Assembly: GCA_951230915.1 (NCBI GenBank)
Contig: OX579641.1
Location: 10,354,001 to 10,418,000, forward strand
Length of the DNA stretch: 64,000 nucleotides
DNA from: Antitrichia curtipendula
Lineage: Eukaryota; Streptophyta; Bryopsida; Hypnales; Leucodontaceae
Direction of reading: 5' to 3'
Of the stretch, positions 1-12,620 are shown one piece after another (the stretch's first letter is position 1; every line of letters begins with the position of its first letter). The translations under genes and the position numbers were made by a program. Below the pieces are notes generated by a model. That model searched no databases. It saw only the letters and a program-made list of their open reading frames with translations, and had not been told where the DNA came from.

Positions 1-142
1 ATATGCCAATTCTTAGATTGCCTGAGAATTATTGTCAATTTTGCAGCCGAGTTACTGAGCAAATTGTTTGTATTTACATAGCTTTGATGTGGAGCGGTGC
101 ATCTCTCTAACCCCATCGAGTTTTCTTGCACTTGCAACTCAG

Positions 143-1267
143 TTAAACGCAGTGGGAGCCGCCTGTCGGATATGATGGAAAGGATCCACAAATCTGGTGC
201 AGAAGCAAAAGATATTGTGTTTTGTTCTGAGACTCTTAAAGGAGCTACCTTAGAGTCGAAGGGCAATATGTTACGAAGGATGCAAATTGTGACCAAAACA
301 TTGCATTTATACAACGAGAAGGTGAAAGATATTAAATTTGTGGGTGTCGTTGGGGCGGAGGATGCTGGGAAGTCGACCTTCATTCGGGTGGGATAGGAAA
401 CCACTTTCAAACCTCTTGTCTTCAGATCCTAATTTCCCCTTTGGTGGTGTGTCAAAATTTTTGATACTCCGTACAAGGTTAATTTTCTGTTCTATCATCG
501 AGCTTGTACTTAACTTGCTTCTACTTGCTTACAGAAAGCTATCCAACAATTTGGAGGGAAACTTGATTCAGAGCTGCCCGATGTAGGCTTTAAATGCCAC
601 ACCACGGCGGTCAGGGCCTACAAACTCAGAACCGAAGAAAACCTCTATCTCGTGGATTTTCCAGGCAGCAATGGCACAGGTGTCTATGCGGATGCGTGGA
701 AGCAATTTACTTCGCTTCCCAGTTCCTGTGTTCTGCTCCTTGATTTTAAGGTACGCCCACAAAATCTGCATTTCACAGCTTATTTTAACACACTTCTTCA
801 AAGATCACCCGGTTCTCAGTATTCTCGAAGCTGACGTTATTTCTTAGCAAAAGCAGCCGTGAGAGTGGACAGTTCTGAATTGCTACTTCAATTTAAATAT
901 CTTTCCGGGGTTGGCTAGCACTTCTACAACGAACTTATATTCACATACCATGCCTGCGCATTTGTGCTTTCAGGATGACATTAAGATGGATCAAGTGGAG
1001 ATGTACGAGAAGATGAAGCATGACCTGGGCGGTTCAAAGGTCACCGTGGTGTTCAACAAAGTGGATGAGAAGTTCACCCCTCGCAGAGAAGCCGATTACA
1101 ATGCCGAGTATTTCAAAAAACAAAGAGCTGAAACTGCCAAGATGCTCAAATGCAAAGAAGACGATGTGCATTTTGCCTGTTTGGACCCAGATCCGGAGAA
1201 GAAACTCATCAAGTTGAAGAAGGTGGGAGTGCTTGATTTTGAGGAGCTTTTCAAGAGGGTTGTCTGA
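143..1267 (+). CDS. P-loop GTPase (dynamin/IRG-like), 3' part of gene, three visible exons
   Basis: Partial gene: the 5' end lies outside the window or is not recognisable. Proposed exons are 143-387, 535-750 and 974-1267 (stop TGA), joined by GT..AG introns of 147 and 223 bp, both phase 0. The spliced reading frame stays open for about 250 residues. G-motifs appear in the right order: a P-loop GAEDAGKST near 352-378, a G3-type DFPG at 655-666 and a G4-type NKVD at 1055-1066. The C-terminus is Lys/Glu-rich. These motifs define a TRAFAC-class GTPase; the DxPG and NKxD forms recall dynamin-like, IRG (immunity-related) or septin-like GTPases, but the family cannot be settled by eye. I chose the left boundary because a pyrimidine-rich tract ends in AG at 141-142 and an in-frame stop lies at 85-87. 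An alternative start is the ATG pair at 172-177. The role is unknown; GTP binding is inferred from the motifs only. Confidence 0.72.
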
Positions 1268-2815
1268 CTCGTTTGGCGAGGGGAACATTCTGTTCGGGAC
1301 ATCTTGAGCATTCAGAGTCTGCATGATTTACTCCGGTTTGAGAGGTTGACTATTAAATTCATGCACTGGTTATTAGATATGTGTTTGGCCGACTTGGTGT
1401 TTCATGTGCACCGAAACGTTTTCAATCGCTGATGCGGCTGCAGTAGCGGTGCTTTTTGTTTTTTCGATCGAGTTTATTTAAAATGCGGTACCCCTATTTT
1501 GGCGAGATGGTTCTTAGAGCTGAGTCTGGACTTTTTCTCCATGTAAACCTTCTTTGATGTGGCCGCATGACCTTTGTGCATCATTTGGAAGGATTTGTTG
1601 CTCTTGTGGTCTATCCCTTTAAATACTTCATCCCTTTGAAAGACGCTAGGATGAGGGTTTTGACTCGTGAATTACAATCAAACTGCTTCAATTTCTCTAA
1701 GGTTGTCACCTCCATAGTCTCCTTCACGCAGACAAATTCACACCTAAAATCGGACAAATAAGCTCTGTGGCATGACAATATGCTCCAGAAAATGAACAAC
1801 AATTTTTGCACATTGGTGAAGGATTATGAATCAAAATGCAAGTGGTTCCATAATTTTTGGACAAATTGTGAATTAGTTACAAACTTTTAAAGATGTAAGG
1901 TGTAGGGTGCTAAAAGTGTCATGTAGGTAATGTCAAAATGCATTTGATGCATATGAAGAATGGCACTAGAGAAAAAGTTAAAGCAACAGAAAGTGTAACC
2001 AAAATTGTCCACTTCTAAGGTTTCCATAGAACTATAAATAGAGCTGCACACTACTCAAAATTCATCTTACATTTGTCCTTGTCATGCGCTTCAATTTTGA
2101 TATCCTCCCTATTCAATTTCCCTTCAAAAATAGGGTTGATTTTGAGGAATGGTCCATTTCAGGTGCAATTACCTTACTTGAGGTGCTAACTTTTTCACAA
2201 TGGCATAGTTTCAATGTGGGGTAAGTGTGTACTGTCAATGATATTTGGCAAGTCTAAGTTAAAATGCCGTTAACTTATAGTGATGATCATGAGCTAAGTC
2301 CACCAGTTACCAACATTGTCCAAATACCCACGCCGGAAAGGGACAATGAATGATCAAGGAAGGCACAGAAAATCTAGCTGTAGAGGCTAAGCTAAGCTAA
2401 GCTGACACTGAACGAGTGATAATTTGTGAATCCAGCGACAGTTGTTTCCTTGGTTTTCTGTGAGGCACTGATCATCATCCTCAACCTTTCTGTTACTCGA
2501 TCACAAGTTCAGTTATTTTGACGTTTTTTTCTTCAACCATTTGCAACAACAGGCCGGGCGGTTGCCCTCGTGCACTTTTCATTTTCGTCCCAATGCAAAG
2601 TCAAAGTGTGCACTTCGATCTGAATCAGCAGCTCTTGATCACCCATAAAATCACCTATTATATAAATAACTTTTATCTACAAATTGAGAAATCAATTCTT
2701 TTCGAGAGATACAGTACTTGGCAATCTAAATTATTCTTTTAACCATTTTTTTATAAAGTTCATTTAAGTAGTCAATGCATAATTGAGTGAAGATTCTAAC
2801 GAAAATTCGTCAAGA
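1268..2815. other. 3' flank of the GTPase gene, no gene seen
   Basis: The first few hundred bases are probably 3' UTR. The rest is moderately AT-rich with no convincing exon. A short GCTAA direct repeat occurs near 2390-2402. Confidence 0.4.
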
Positions 2816-3720
2816 AAAATTGCCTTGGCGTTTAGGCTTCTCGGGTGGCTACTTCCCGACCCTGAGGTCGTCTCTCCCGCCACTGGAGTCTACGCGTCGC
2901 AATTGTGATCTTGCATCACTGTAGTTTGTTGCAAGGTGCTGTTCCCTTCGACGCGATTGAACCCTAAGTTCACGATCGATCTAGCAAGCTCTTTCAGTGG
3001 CGTTGTCATGAGCGCTCGGTGTGCAATTCGGCTGGTACAGTTTGATTTGAAAAAATTCAGTCATTTTAGCAATTGTTGCACAATTGAGCACCACATGTGA
3101 TAGAGTCCGTCGCAGAGTAATTTGGTGACTAACGATTCCTGAACACGCACGCGTTGCATCGTTTTTGCCCATATATGCCGTGTGCATGTCCGCGCGTGTA
3201 ACCGTTCCTCGAATAAAGTAAATAATGTGCATTTGTATCCTGCATTGCAAATTTGGCAGTCGGTTAAATACGTCTCATGTTGCAGACGCGCGACAGCGGA
3301 AGCACTTCGATGTGCTCTCGAAATTTAAGCGACGCTCTCTGTGCCACTGGTTAGGTACGTCTTGATCAAATGAAGTTGCTGCACATTGGTGATTTTTGGA
3401 TCGATTCTGGGAAGTACTTGATGTCAGGTCCATGCATGTTATGTCATCGTGCTTTTGGTTTGGAACGCGCAGAAGATTGATAACTAGCATATTGTGTTTT
3501 GAACGGGTCCTTGATTTCTGTTTTGACACAGATTTTCAGGGATGGGTGAGTGGATAATTATATGCGTACGGATGGAGTCAATTCATGTTGTTGGTCCTGT
3601 TGACCGGAGACCAAGTGCACAGGATGTTCGGCGCACGTGGAATTCTCTGCACATTCGAAGCGTTCTAGTGGAGACTCGTCTGAAACTGATGCTGATGCCG
3701 TGGTCTAAACCGTAAATGTA
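2816..3720. other. GC-richer island without an assignable gene
   Basis: Base composition rises visibly compared with the flanks and several CpGs are present, as in genic DNA of this window. Only short open frames occur (up to about 89 codons) and none shows a recognisable domain. It could be a UTR or a first exon of an unannotated gene, or decayed genic DNA. Confidence 0.25.
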
Positions 3721-4363
3721 CCATCTCAGACAGGTATAGATTTCAGAAATTTTGGACTTATATAGCTTTCAAAAATCTAGGATAGGTATTCATTTCAGAC
3801 CGCCCGGTCTCAACTGAAGAAACTGCCAAAATGGCTAAATGGTGCCATCTTCATCTTCATGAAATTTCCCATATTTTCTTTGCATAATGTAGAATACAAT
3901 TGATATTTTTTGTTTGGCACAAACTTTAGCATTCAATTCTTACGCACTTCCAATCAAGCATACCAAATTTAAGTTTCAAAAAATAAAAAGTTTATTTTTG
4001 GTCATTTATTTTTCTTAATGTCCATGATATTTCATGATAATTCATTGAAAAACATTATTGATAACTTTTTTGAATTTGATTGCAAATCTGTAGGAAACAT
4101 CCTGGCACACATCTTCCCTTCAACAAGGATCTCCAAAAACGTTTCACAATTCCTATGTAAAGATTTCAATATTGGCATGACAATGATCTAATGTTGGAAA
4201 TAGGATATCTCTATATTGTAATTAGATTTTGGCAAAGTAACTATACTATCACACCCAAATGTCTAAAATAACTTGTAGTGTGAGGGACAAAAGAATTTTT
4301 TTATTAGAGTCAAGAAATATCTATTTACAAGATGTCTACTACAATCTATGAAATGCATTGGTT
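3721..4363. other. AT-rich intergenic DNA, nothing recognised
   Basis: No open frame, repeat or structured element could be supported here. Confidence 0.4.
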
Positions 4364-4853
4364 TGTTGTGTAATGTAAGGTAAAACAACCCATTGTGGTC
4401 AAAATTAGGAACTTGACTTCATGTGGTTGCTAAGAAATTTCAGTTTTTTTCCCATAGTAGTACAAGTGTGAGAAATAGTGAGAACAATTGAAATTATGTC
4501 TTTCTGATAAAGTATAAATTTGCTATGAGTTTTTGAAGTGTTCAATGCATCATGGCCCAAAAGAGTCTCTAGACTACCTTAGAACCAACAAATCTAAATC
4601 TATCATGCTCATTTTGCTCACCTAAAGAAATCATAATATTTTCTAATAGAAAAGGCTTGAAAAGTCAATTTTACAATGGATAACACAAAAAAATTGGAAG
4701 TTCCTAATAAAGTCACTAATCACTCCATTATTGTTATGTAAGATAAGCATTAAAGCCCAAGTTTCAGAAACTGAAAAAATCCATACTGGGACCATTCCCT
4801 AGGTGTCCATTATGGGTCATCTAACCACAATGGGCTATTCTACCTTATTAATG
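4364..4853. mobile_element. MITE-like inverted-repeat element
   Basis: The left arm (about 4364-4440) and right arm (about 4760-4853) are imperfect inverted copies. Both carry the core CCCATTGTGGT next to an AAGGTA block and a GTTG block, and further in a stretch related to TTTCAGTTTTTT. About 490 bp overall with no coding capacity, which fits a non-autonomous DNA transposon. Superfamily not assigned; no clear target duplication. Confidence 0.5.
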
Positions 4854-4958
4854 CAACAAGGTGCCTTTGTTCAAGCAATACAAATGTTGTCTAGGTTGCG
4901 CTCGCTAAGTTGTCAAGGCAACACATGGTTCCAAATGCCTTCATTGCTGATCAACACA

Positions 4959-6980
4959 TAAGCATATATTATAATTGGACAAATCTTATCAATAAGGATC
5001 TTTGTAGAAATTTGAATTATGATAGAACCACCCATTACCAACCAAACATCCATAGTCAACTTGTAAGGTGTAGCTATTTCCAACCAAGGCTAGAACAGGT
5101 TTCCAACTAAAGTTTGGAATGTAATTTCTTCACCTTTACCAAGGTGGGAATTTAAAGTCATGACACATGTCTTGATGTAATGATGTAGTGAGCAAGAAAG
5201 TAGGAAGTACTGAAGTAGTGAGTGGAAAAGTAGTTATGGAATGATCAAAATTGGAAGACTCTGTTATTGGATGTGGTTGAAGCCAATTTTTGGCTTCCAA
5301 AATTCATATTAATTTGAATTTTAGGAAAAAACTCACAAAAAATTGGCAATGCCCGTCATTTCTAGCTTTCTATAGGGCAATAAATTTACACTACCTTCTA
5401 CTACAACAAAACATGTGCATAATCGCTTAAGTGGTCAACTACGGGGGATTCATCAAAGCCTTTACATATTTTTATTTTTAGTTGTCAATGTTGTCTACAA
5501 TGTTTTCTTAGCATTTTTAATTTTTTTTGTTGTGTAAACCATTGCTGACAAACCTCCTATTCATTTTGTAGGCGGGTTCTTTGGCGCAATCAAGCCGTAA
5601 ATAGTCCATGATTACATGGGTTCCACGCGTAATCATGGATTATAGATTCTTCATCTTATGACATTCATCTCGGACCTTTTTGTTTCATCCAATTGTGGAT
5701 TCTTGGCAATAATATATTGACCAATGCTTCTCGTTGTCGTCCATTTTGGTAAAAAGTGCCTCCTTGTCGTGCTCCACCCTTCTCATTGGTTATTTTTTTT
5801 CTAAAATGCCTTCCTTCTCGGGCATTGCTCTATACAAAGTAACCTATTTGGTGAACGCCATGCTGACCCAGACATGGGTTTTTGTAGAGTGTCTCGGGAT
5901 TTGAACCAACATTCAGAGACTCTACGTTGTCTACAACCATGATTGGAGCTATTACCTTTGATTTTTTTCTACAAGTTTTCAAAGCATTGGTGTGGTGTTC
6001 CAAAACTATGATAGATTGAATGTATTCAATTGTATTGCAATAAATAAGAGTGTAACATGCTTTTATAGAATGTTGTTGTAGGAATCATTATCATAACTTT
6101 TAAGGATGTTGAAGAAAAAAGGTACAATTGTTGGTCCAAAAATCGAATCATTTGTGCGTATTCAATTGCAGCATCTTGCGCTGCAGTTTGCATTAGACTT
6201 GCATGCAAATGTGAAAAAAGTTTACACACTTTGACCATGTTTATTGTAAAATATTAGTGCTCAAAATTGAAGAAAAAAATATGTTTTACACCTTACTTTA
6301 TTTGGTATTCAGACTTTCAATTTCCTTTACTCAAATCTTTTTGCACTTCAAAGTTTTGAGGCTTAAATCTTCCTGGTGGAAATTGAGTTCAAAATCTTTA
6401 AAAAATCTTTAAAAAATATATATGTATTAATTTTCATTTGTTAGAAAATTATAAAATAGGACTAGGCACAAGATGGAAGAAAAATTTAATTATTAATAGT
6501 TCTAAAATGGAATTAAAAAATGTCAATCCTAAAGGTGAGATTGTTATACTAGTAAGTAATCTACACCTTGACATAGAAAATTTTGTTAAATTTATTAAAA
6601 AAAAAAATTGAAAAAAAAATGAATCCTAAATGATACTTTTAAGGAAGATGTTACCATTGCCCCCCTAAAAAGACTCTACATTACATATTGTCTTTTACAT
6701 CATTGGAATTGACTAAAGATTTCCATATAAATATAAATATAATCCATGACAAGCAGATCTAAAAATAATAGTTTGGAATTTTATGCATTTTGAAAAATTA
6801 GAGTAAAATTTGACATTATAGAAACTTGCTCAAAATCCTAAAAATTTGGACCTTTGGGAATCAAAGAGGTATGAGTGTATTGCATCTTATTGCATCTCAC
6901 AAATTCTTATCCAAATTGCTATTTTTATTGGTGTTGTTAGTTCCCATTGATAAGATTTGTCCAATTATAATATATGCTTA
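4959..6980. repeat. Segment bounded by a perfect 35-bp inverted repeat
   Basis: Bases 4959-4993 reappear as an exact reverse complement at 6946-6980, beginning TAAGCATATATTATAATTGG on the left. The 1.95 kb between them carries no recognisable ORF. The arms may be the ends of a transposon or two opposed copies of one repeat. A fragment related to the TTAA-element interior lies near 6460-6790. A perfect 11-bp hairpin stem (TCCATGATTAC, 5605-5615 with 5629-5639) is also inside. Confidence 0.5.
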
Positions 6981-7958
6981 AAACCCTCTTTTCACAACCA
7001 AGAGGACCCCACAAAAAGTTTTCCAATATAATAATGGGAACAATGTTGAATTGCCTATTTGTGCAATTTTAGGTGTAGTTACCTATAGACTTATATATGA
7101 GATTAGTTGTGGCATTTAATCCAGAATAACTGAAACTTATATACCGATGTTTTTGTTTTTATATTATGATTGTGAATGTATAAAATTTTAAAAATAATAC
7201 ATGTATTGTTTTAACTGGTCAATTAAAAAAGATAGAAGGAAAAAAAAAACATCTTCTAACTAGGAACCCTTTTTCATGGATTGAAAAATTATCCATTTAC
7301 AATGTAATTATTAACTAAAACGTGTTGATTTAAAAAATATATTTAGTGCTACTGTAAATTCAATAAGACACTTCTATGAGAAATTTTATATATAATGTTG
7401 TACAATTCATAAAGATGAAAATTAAAATTGGTCTCAAATAAATATTTATTTATTTTGCAAGTAATATTGTGGCACCTCTTAATGATTAAACGTGTAGCAA
7501 TTGCTCAAAACAATCTATGCAAGGTTTTTACAATTTTTTATGAAACTTATTACAAACTTTTTGATAGTTGATTTCTTCCAACATCTATGAAAATTTTAAC
7601 ATTTATGAAATCAATTAAATTCTATTGAATCATACACGGAACCATCCACATTATGCTCAAGGTAGTTCAAAGGTAGTTTGTGCTTGTATCTGAGACCCAA
7701 GTCTTTTTAACTTTAGCAATTCATAACTTAATTGATCATATAGTAGGGCAATTCCTTTTTGGACTCTCTAGACTTTGAAAAAATATTTTTGCAAAAATAA
7801 AAAAAATATTGGAAAATTACAAAAACTACATGGTGTTATAAACATCATGTTGGTATACAACAATTATGTGTTTAGGGTGGAAAAATTCAAAAATTGACTT
7901 TTTCTAATTTATCATGTTCAATACCTAGTCACATTAGAGTATTCAAATTACTATATAT
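6981..7958. other. AT-rich intergenic DNA, nothing recognised
   Basis: No exon-like frame or repeat could be supported. Confidence 0.4.
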
Positions 7959-9786
7959 TTAATCCCTAAAGGATCGAAGCCTTTTCTCCATCAAAACACA
8001 CTCAAAAACGCCACTTCTATTGCAAACTGAAAAAAAACTTTACAACCTGTTTCTTTTTGCATATCTAACCATAGGAACTTACATTAGATTAGTGTAAAAG
8101 TGTATGCAAGAAATTTCAGAAACTTTGACCACATAGATTGCAAGATATTTGCATCTAAAGTGAAGAAAACAAGTCATTTTGCACCTTGCTTGACTAGATT
8201 TTTGAATCTTCTTAACTTAAATTGTACTATCAATTTTGATTTCTTAAGTTTTTATGATGAACACTTGTGTTGAGAATCTAGGAAAAAAAATTCAAGAAAA
8301 AACACTTAATTTTTACCCATTAACCCCTAAAGTCCCAAGGCCATTTTCTGGCCAGAAACCACTGAAAACTGCCATTTTTGCTGCATTCATCCAAGAAAAC
8401 AAAAAAAACATTTTTTTCAAAATCTAACAGTAGGATCTTGTACTTCACTTGTCTAAGATCATGTGGTAAAAATTTCATCAAGTTTGACCGTACAAATTGG
8501 AAGATATCAGCATTCAAAGTTGGAAAAGTAATCTTTTTGAATGCTGTTTTTTCAATTTCAGCTGACTTAGGCCGCCATTTGGAAAAAGAATTTACACTAC
8601 AGACTTTGAATTTTAAAAATTTTGTATTGAAGAATTGAGTTGAGAATTTAGGAAAAAAATTTCAAAAAATAAGCACTTGATTTTCATTTTAAAAAAAATT
8701 GTTAAGTAGATGTAGGTCCAAGATTGAATAAAAAACTAAATTGTTAATAGCTCCAAGGTGGTATTGAAACACAATAATCCCAACAGTGAGATTGTTCTAG
8801 CAAGAAAAAACAACCATGTCTAGCATTTGTTTTTGAAAAATTGTAAAAATTGCATTCAAAAATGAATCCTATAAATTATTTTTTCAGGAAGATACTTAGA
8901 TTGCCCGAAAAACAAGATTGTCCATAACTTTCTCATTATTAGTCCAAATAGAATGAATCAAAGCTTCACACATATATAGAAATATAATATTTTAGGAAAA
9001 AAAAAATTATTTATTTATTTTGGCTTTTTGTGATTTTTTTTGTGCTGCCCACCGAGTTTGGTTTTGGGCTTTTTGTAGTATAATTTTTGCTCCCAGGCAC
9101 CAATTGAAATAAAAATTATATTCTCACAAAGATAATCATTTTTTCTATCTTCAAAAAAAGTTTCAAATAATCAGAACAAAAATTCAGCTTGTAGGTACCT
9201 GTCCAAACTCTCATTTGTCCCCCGAGGGGACAATGGGACTTTAGGGGTTAAAAAATTGTTAAGTAGAAGTAGGCTCAAGATTGAAGGAAAAACTAAATCA
9301 ATAATAGCTCTCAGCTGATAGTGAAATATAATAATTCCCAAGGTGAGGTTGTTCTAGCAAGCAAATACAATCCTATCTAACAATTTATTTTGGAAAATTG
9401 TAAAAATTGCATTAAAAAACAAATCCTATAAGTTAGTTTTTCAAAAAGATGCTTAGATTGTCCATAACTTTCTCATCACTAGTCCAAATATAATGAATGA
9501 AAGCTTCAAACGTAGACAAATATAAATAGTTTTAGAAGGAAAAAAATTTAACTTATTTTGACTTTTGTGATTTTTTGTGTTGCTCGCCAATTTCTATTTT
9601 TGGCTTTTTGTGCCATAATTTTTTCTTGCAGACACCGATTGAAATAAAAATTATATATCCACAAAGCTTTCACAAAACCGCACATCTTCAAAAAAAATTT
9701 AAAAATTAGACTAAAAATTGAGGTCACAAGAACCTACCTGGACTCCAGTTGTCCCCTAAAGGAACAAATGGTCCTTTAGGGATTAA
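7959..9786 (+). mobile_element. Host TTAA element (subfamily B), split by insertion of a relative
   Basis: The ends are TTAATCCCTAAAGGATC at 7959 and the inverted TTAATCCCTAAAGGACC ending at 9786, 16 of 17 bases matching. The element is in two halves, 7959-8323 and 9252-9786, separated by the nested copy 8320-9251. Rejoining the halves at TTAA gives about 900 bp, close to the intact copies. Alignment with the nested copy confirms colinearity: host 8220-8319 corresponds to nested 8590-8690, and host 9252 onward corresponds to nested 8695 onward. No coding capacity. A small subterminal hairpin (CCCCTAAAGG.../...CCTTTAGGG) lies at 9752-9782. Confidence 0.8.
8320..9251 (+). mobile_element. Non-autonomous TTAA-flanked DNA transposon (subfamily B), nested, piggyBac-like
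   Basis: The element is 932 bp including both TTAA borders. The left end reads TTAACCCCTAAAGTCCCA and the right end is its exact reverse complement over 18 bases. It sits precisely at a TTAA within a related copy, so TTAA is the duplicated target. The open frames inside are short and not conserved among copies, so it is non-autonomous. Just inside the right end is a hairpin (GTCCCC.../...GGGGAC). A TTAA target with ends starting CCC matches the piggyBac superfamily. Kolobok also uses TTAA but usually has different termini. The superfamily is inference; the element and its borders are directly visible. Confidence 0.85.
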
Positions 9787-10729
9787 GGTTTTCAATTCAA
9801 AAAAAATAGTTGCGCACCTTATTCAATTTGTATTTATGTATATCATCTGTTTTTAGGACAAAGATGATGTGAAATCATAGTCCTTTTAAATCATGTAAAA
9901 ATATGTGATCTTTGAAGGTACTTGTAAATAAAGAAATATATTTATTCATCAAATTAAGAGTTAAAATGAAGTATAGATATGATTCAAACATTGTTTTAGT
10001 TAGATTTCATATTTATGAACTATTTTGCTATAAATTGGTATTCCAGATTGTTTTTTTTTATCTCAAATGTAGACTTGAGACAATACTCTTTTGAGAAAAA
10101 AAGGAATAAAAAGGAATACCAAAATTGCTCAAATTTTCTTCTTGGTCAGTATTTTGGATGGAGTATTATAATTTTTTCATGAATTTGTCATTGAATTCTT
10201 GTAAAGTGAAAAAATACAAATTTTAAGACACATTAAATGAGTTTTAAAATGACAATATTTTGTTCTTTTGGGTACCCATATTAGAAACTTATCTAGTAAT
10301 CAAATAATACACATTTTAGTGTGTTGGAATCCTCTTTAAATAAGGGGATAAGATCACCCCCCCAAAATTCTATTTTCAGATAACAAAATATACTAAAAAA
10401 ACCCATCTAAGAGAATGGGTTCCTACCTATAGCTAGAGAAACTAAACTTAGTATGCAACTCAAGAGGAAAAAAGGCACATACAGCTACTTCCACAAATCA
10501 CCATCAAATTCAAATTTTTTGAGTCTTGCTTAATTAATGGCCTAACTCTTCAAATAAAAGGAAAAAAAATCCCATATTGCATTGCATGTGGACCATTTTG
10601 AATTATCTCACCATCTATTGCTAATCATAACACTCTTTAGCAAAAGCCATAAAACTTGAAAGAAAGCTCACTTGCATTCATAGATGTGTGGTGTTCTTGA
10701 TAATAATTAATTCTCAAATAATCATCCAA
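9787..10729. other. AT-rich intergenic DNA, nothing recognised
   Basis: Only short low-complexity frames; no repeat structure supported. Confidence 0.4.
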
Positions 10730-11780
10730 CTCATGTTTTATTTGTCACGTAAATTTTATAAATAAATCAAATATGAGATACAATCATACAGTCATACAGA
10801 TACAGTCATACAGATCTAAGTAAGAAATTTTCTTGTTTATTCTTTGAAATTCTCTAAGATTCTTCCTAATCATGACTAATTTGTCACTTTGAATGAACAA
10901 ATAAAAAATAAAAGGTAGTGATTTAGGTGAAAACCTCTTCTTTCAATTTTTCCAATTTTTTCCTTGTGCTACTAATCAAGTTTTTTTTGTCATGTTGATT
11001 TTAAAAGTAGAAATAAAAGGGTGTGAAGATTTAAATAGGAAATTCTTCATTTTATTTTTGGAATTCTCAAAGGATCATGCTATTTGTATATTAACTATTA
11101 CATTGATTTAAAAATAAAAAATAAGGATGAAGATTGAAGTAAGAATGCACCTATTTATTTTTGTATTTATTTATTCAAATCATTATACTACTGATACATT
11201 AATTTTCACTTTCATTTTAAAAATAAAAAATCGAAGGTAGAGATTTAAGTAAAAACTTCCTTGATTAACTTTTACAATTCTCAAAGAGTCTTTATATTGT
11301 TAAATTATTTGTTACATTGACCTAAAAATAAATATAAAGAATGGAGATTGAATTAAGATTTTCTCAATTTATATTGTAATTCTTCTAGATTCCTTATAAT
11401 CATACAATCTTTGTCATTTTGATTAAATAAAAGGTGGTTATTTAAATGCAAACTCTCCTAACCTTTTTTTGGCAATTCTCAAAAAATCTTTTTAATTACA
11501 AATCACTTAATTGCCATCTTGATTTTTTTTTAAATTTAATTTTAGATGGAGAATTAAGTAAGAACTTATCCATTTTAGTTTTGCAATTCTCAAAGAATTA
11601 TACTACTTAAGAATCATTTGTCAAATTCATCTAAAAATTATATGGTAGAGAATTAAGTAAGACCTTTTGTATTTGGAATTCTCTAAGAGTCTTCCTAATC
11701 ATAAATAAATTATCATATTGCTCTGGATGTTAAAAATAATTAGTAGTGGTTTGAATAAAATATTATCTTTCTAATTTTGA
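10730..11780. repeat. Degenerate tandem array, about 105-bp period (block 1)
   Basis: A recurring unit has the order: TTTGTCATGTTGATTT-like start, A-rich AAAAATAAAAAATAAA block, GGTAGAGATTTAAGTAAGAAC-like block, T-rich block, then GCAATTCTCAAAGA-like block. Copies begin near 10739, 10881, 10988, 11090, 11200, 11306, 11408, 11500, 11610 and 11705. Individual units are strongly diverged. No coding capacity. Confidence 0.7.
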
Positions 11781-12620
11781 ACTGGTGGTAGAGGCAGTTA
11801 TTGCCTTTTTTGAGGTGATAGTGCCTTCTTACACAAAATTCACAAGCATTCACAAGCATCCTATTTTACCACAATCCAAAGCATCAACACCCTCACAAAT
11901 TGAGATATAAATTGCTAAATTTTTTTTCATCCAATTCATCTCCAAACACTATACGCAGTGGTGCAAATTGACTAACTAAACATTGCATTGCAAAATCCTC
12001 CTCTACATGCATCAAGCCTGTTGATTATTCTTGAAAATAATATCAAAGTGATTGAATATCAAGCAATATACAAAACAATGTAGAAGCAAATAATAGTTGA
12101 AGACTTACAAGAATCTTTGAGGCTCTTTGTTTCATCTATGGCCCATTTTAAAAAAAATTCTTCATCTTCTTCTATATATAGCTTAGACGTGCTACACAAT
12201 TAAAAAAAAGAATGTCATGTTGGAACATTGGACTCAATATGTTGTATTAAAAATGGCATCCAAAAACAAAAAAAAATTCAAATATTGCTTACATAGAGAG
12301 ATAAAGTATCCAAGAATGCTTACTTGAGGAAGATCACGCAAGGAAGTAAAAAGATTGGGAAGGGAACCTACTCTCAAGACAATTATTTTGTCAGTAGGCT
12401 CATAGGTGTCATTGCACAATGAACAAGTCTACCACCAATGTTTTCACATTCATCTGAACATGAATTGCCACCTTCTTTATTCTCTTTAGCTTCTTTTAAT
12501 ATTCATATTTCATTTAGTTTTATTTCTTTTTGTGCAATTAAGATCAATAGGCTTAGGAAGGGGACTAAATTATTTTGAAGCACGTCAACGGCTCTAGATT
12601 TTTCCAAAAGAAGGAAATTT
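11781..12620. other. Spacer between two blocks of the 105-bp array
   Basis: The repeat pattern is lost here. No exon or element recognised. Confidence 0.35.

Noticed and set aside
5605..5639. 11-bp perfect hairpin as a terminator or regulatory RNA
   Set aside because: A short stem in isolation is expected by chance in 64 kb and nothing around it suggests a function.
8378..8638. Open frames inside TTAA elements (8378-8638, 34151-34520, 55448-55687)
   Set aside because: They recur because the elements recur, are not in a consistent conserved frame and do not resemble a transposase.
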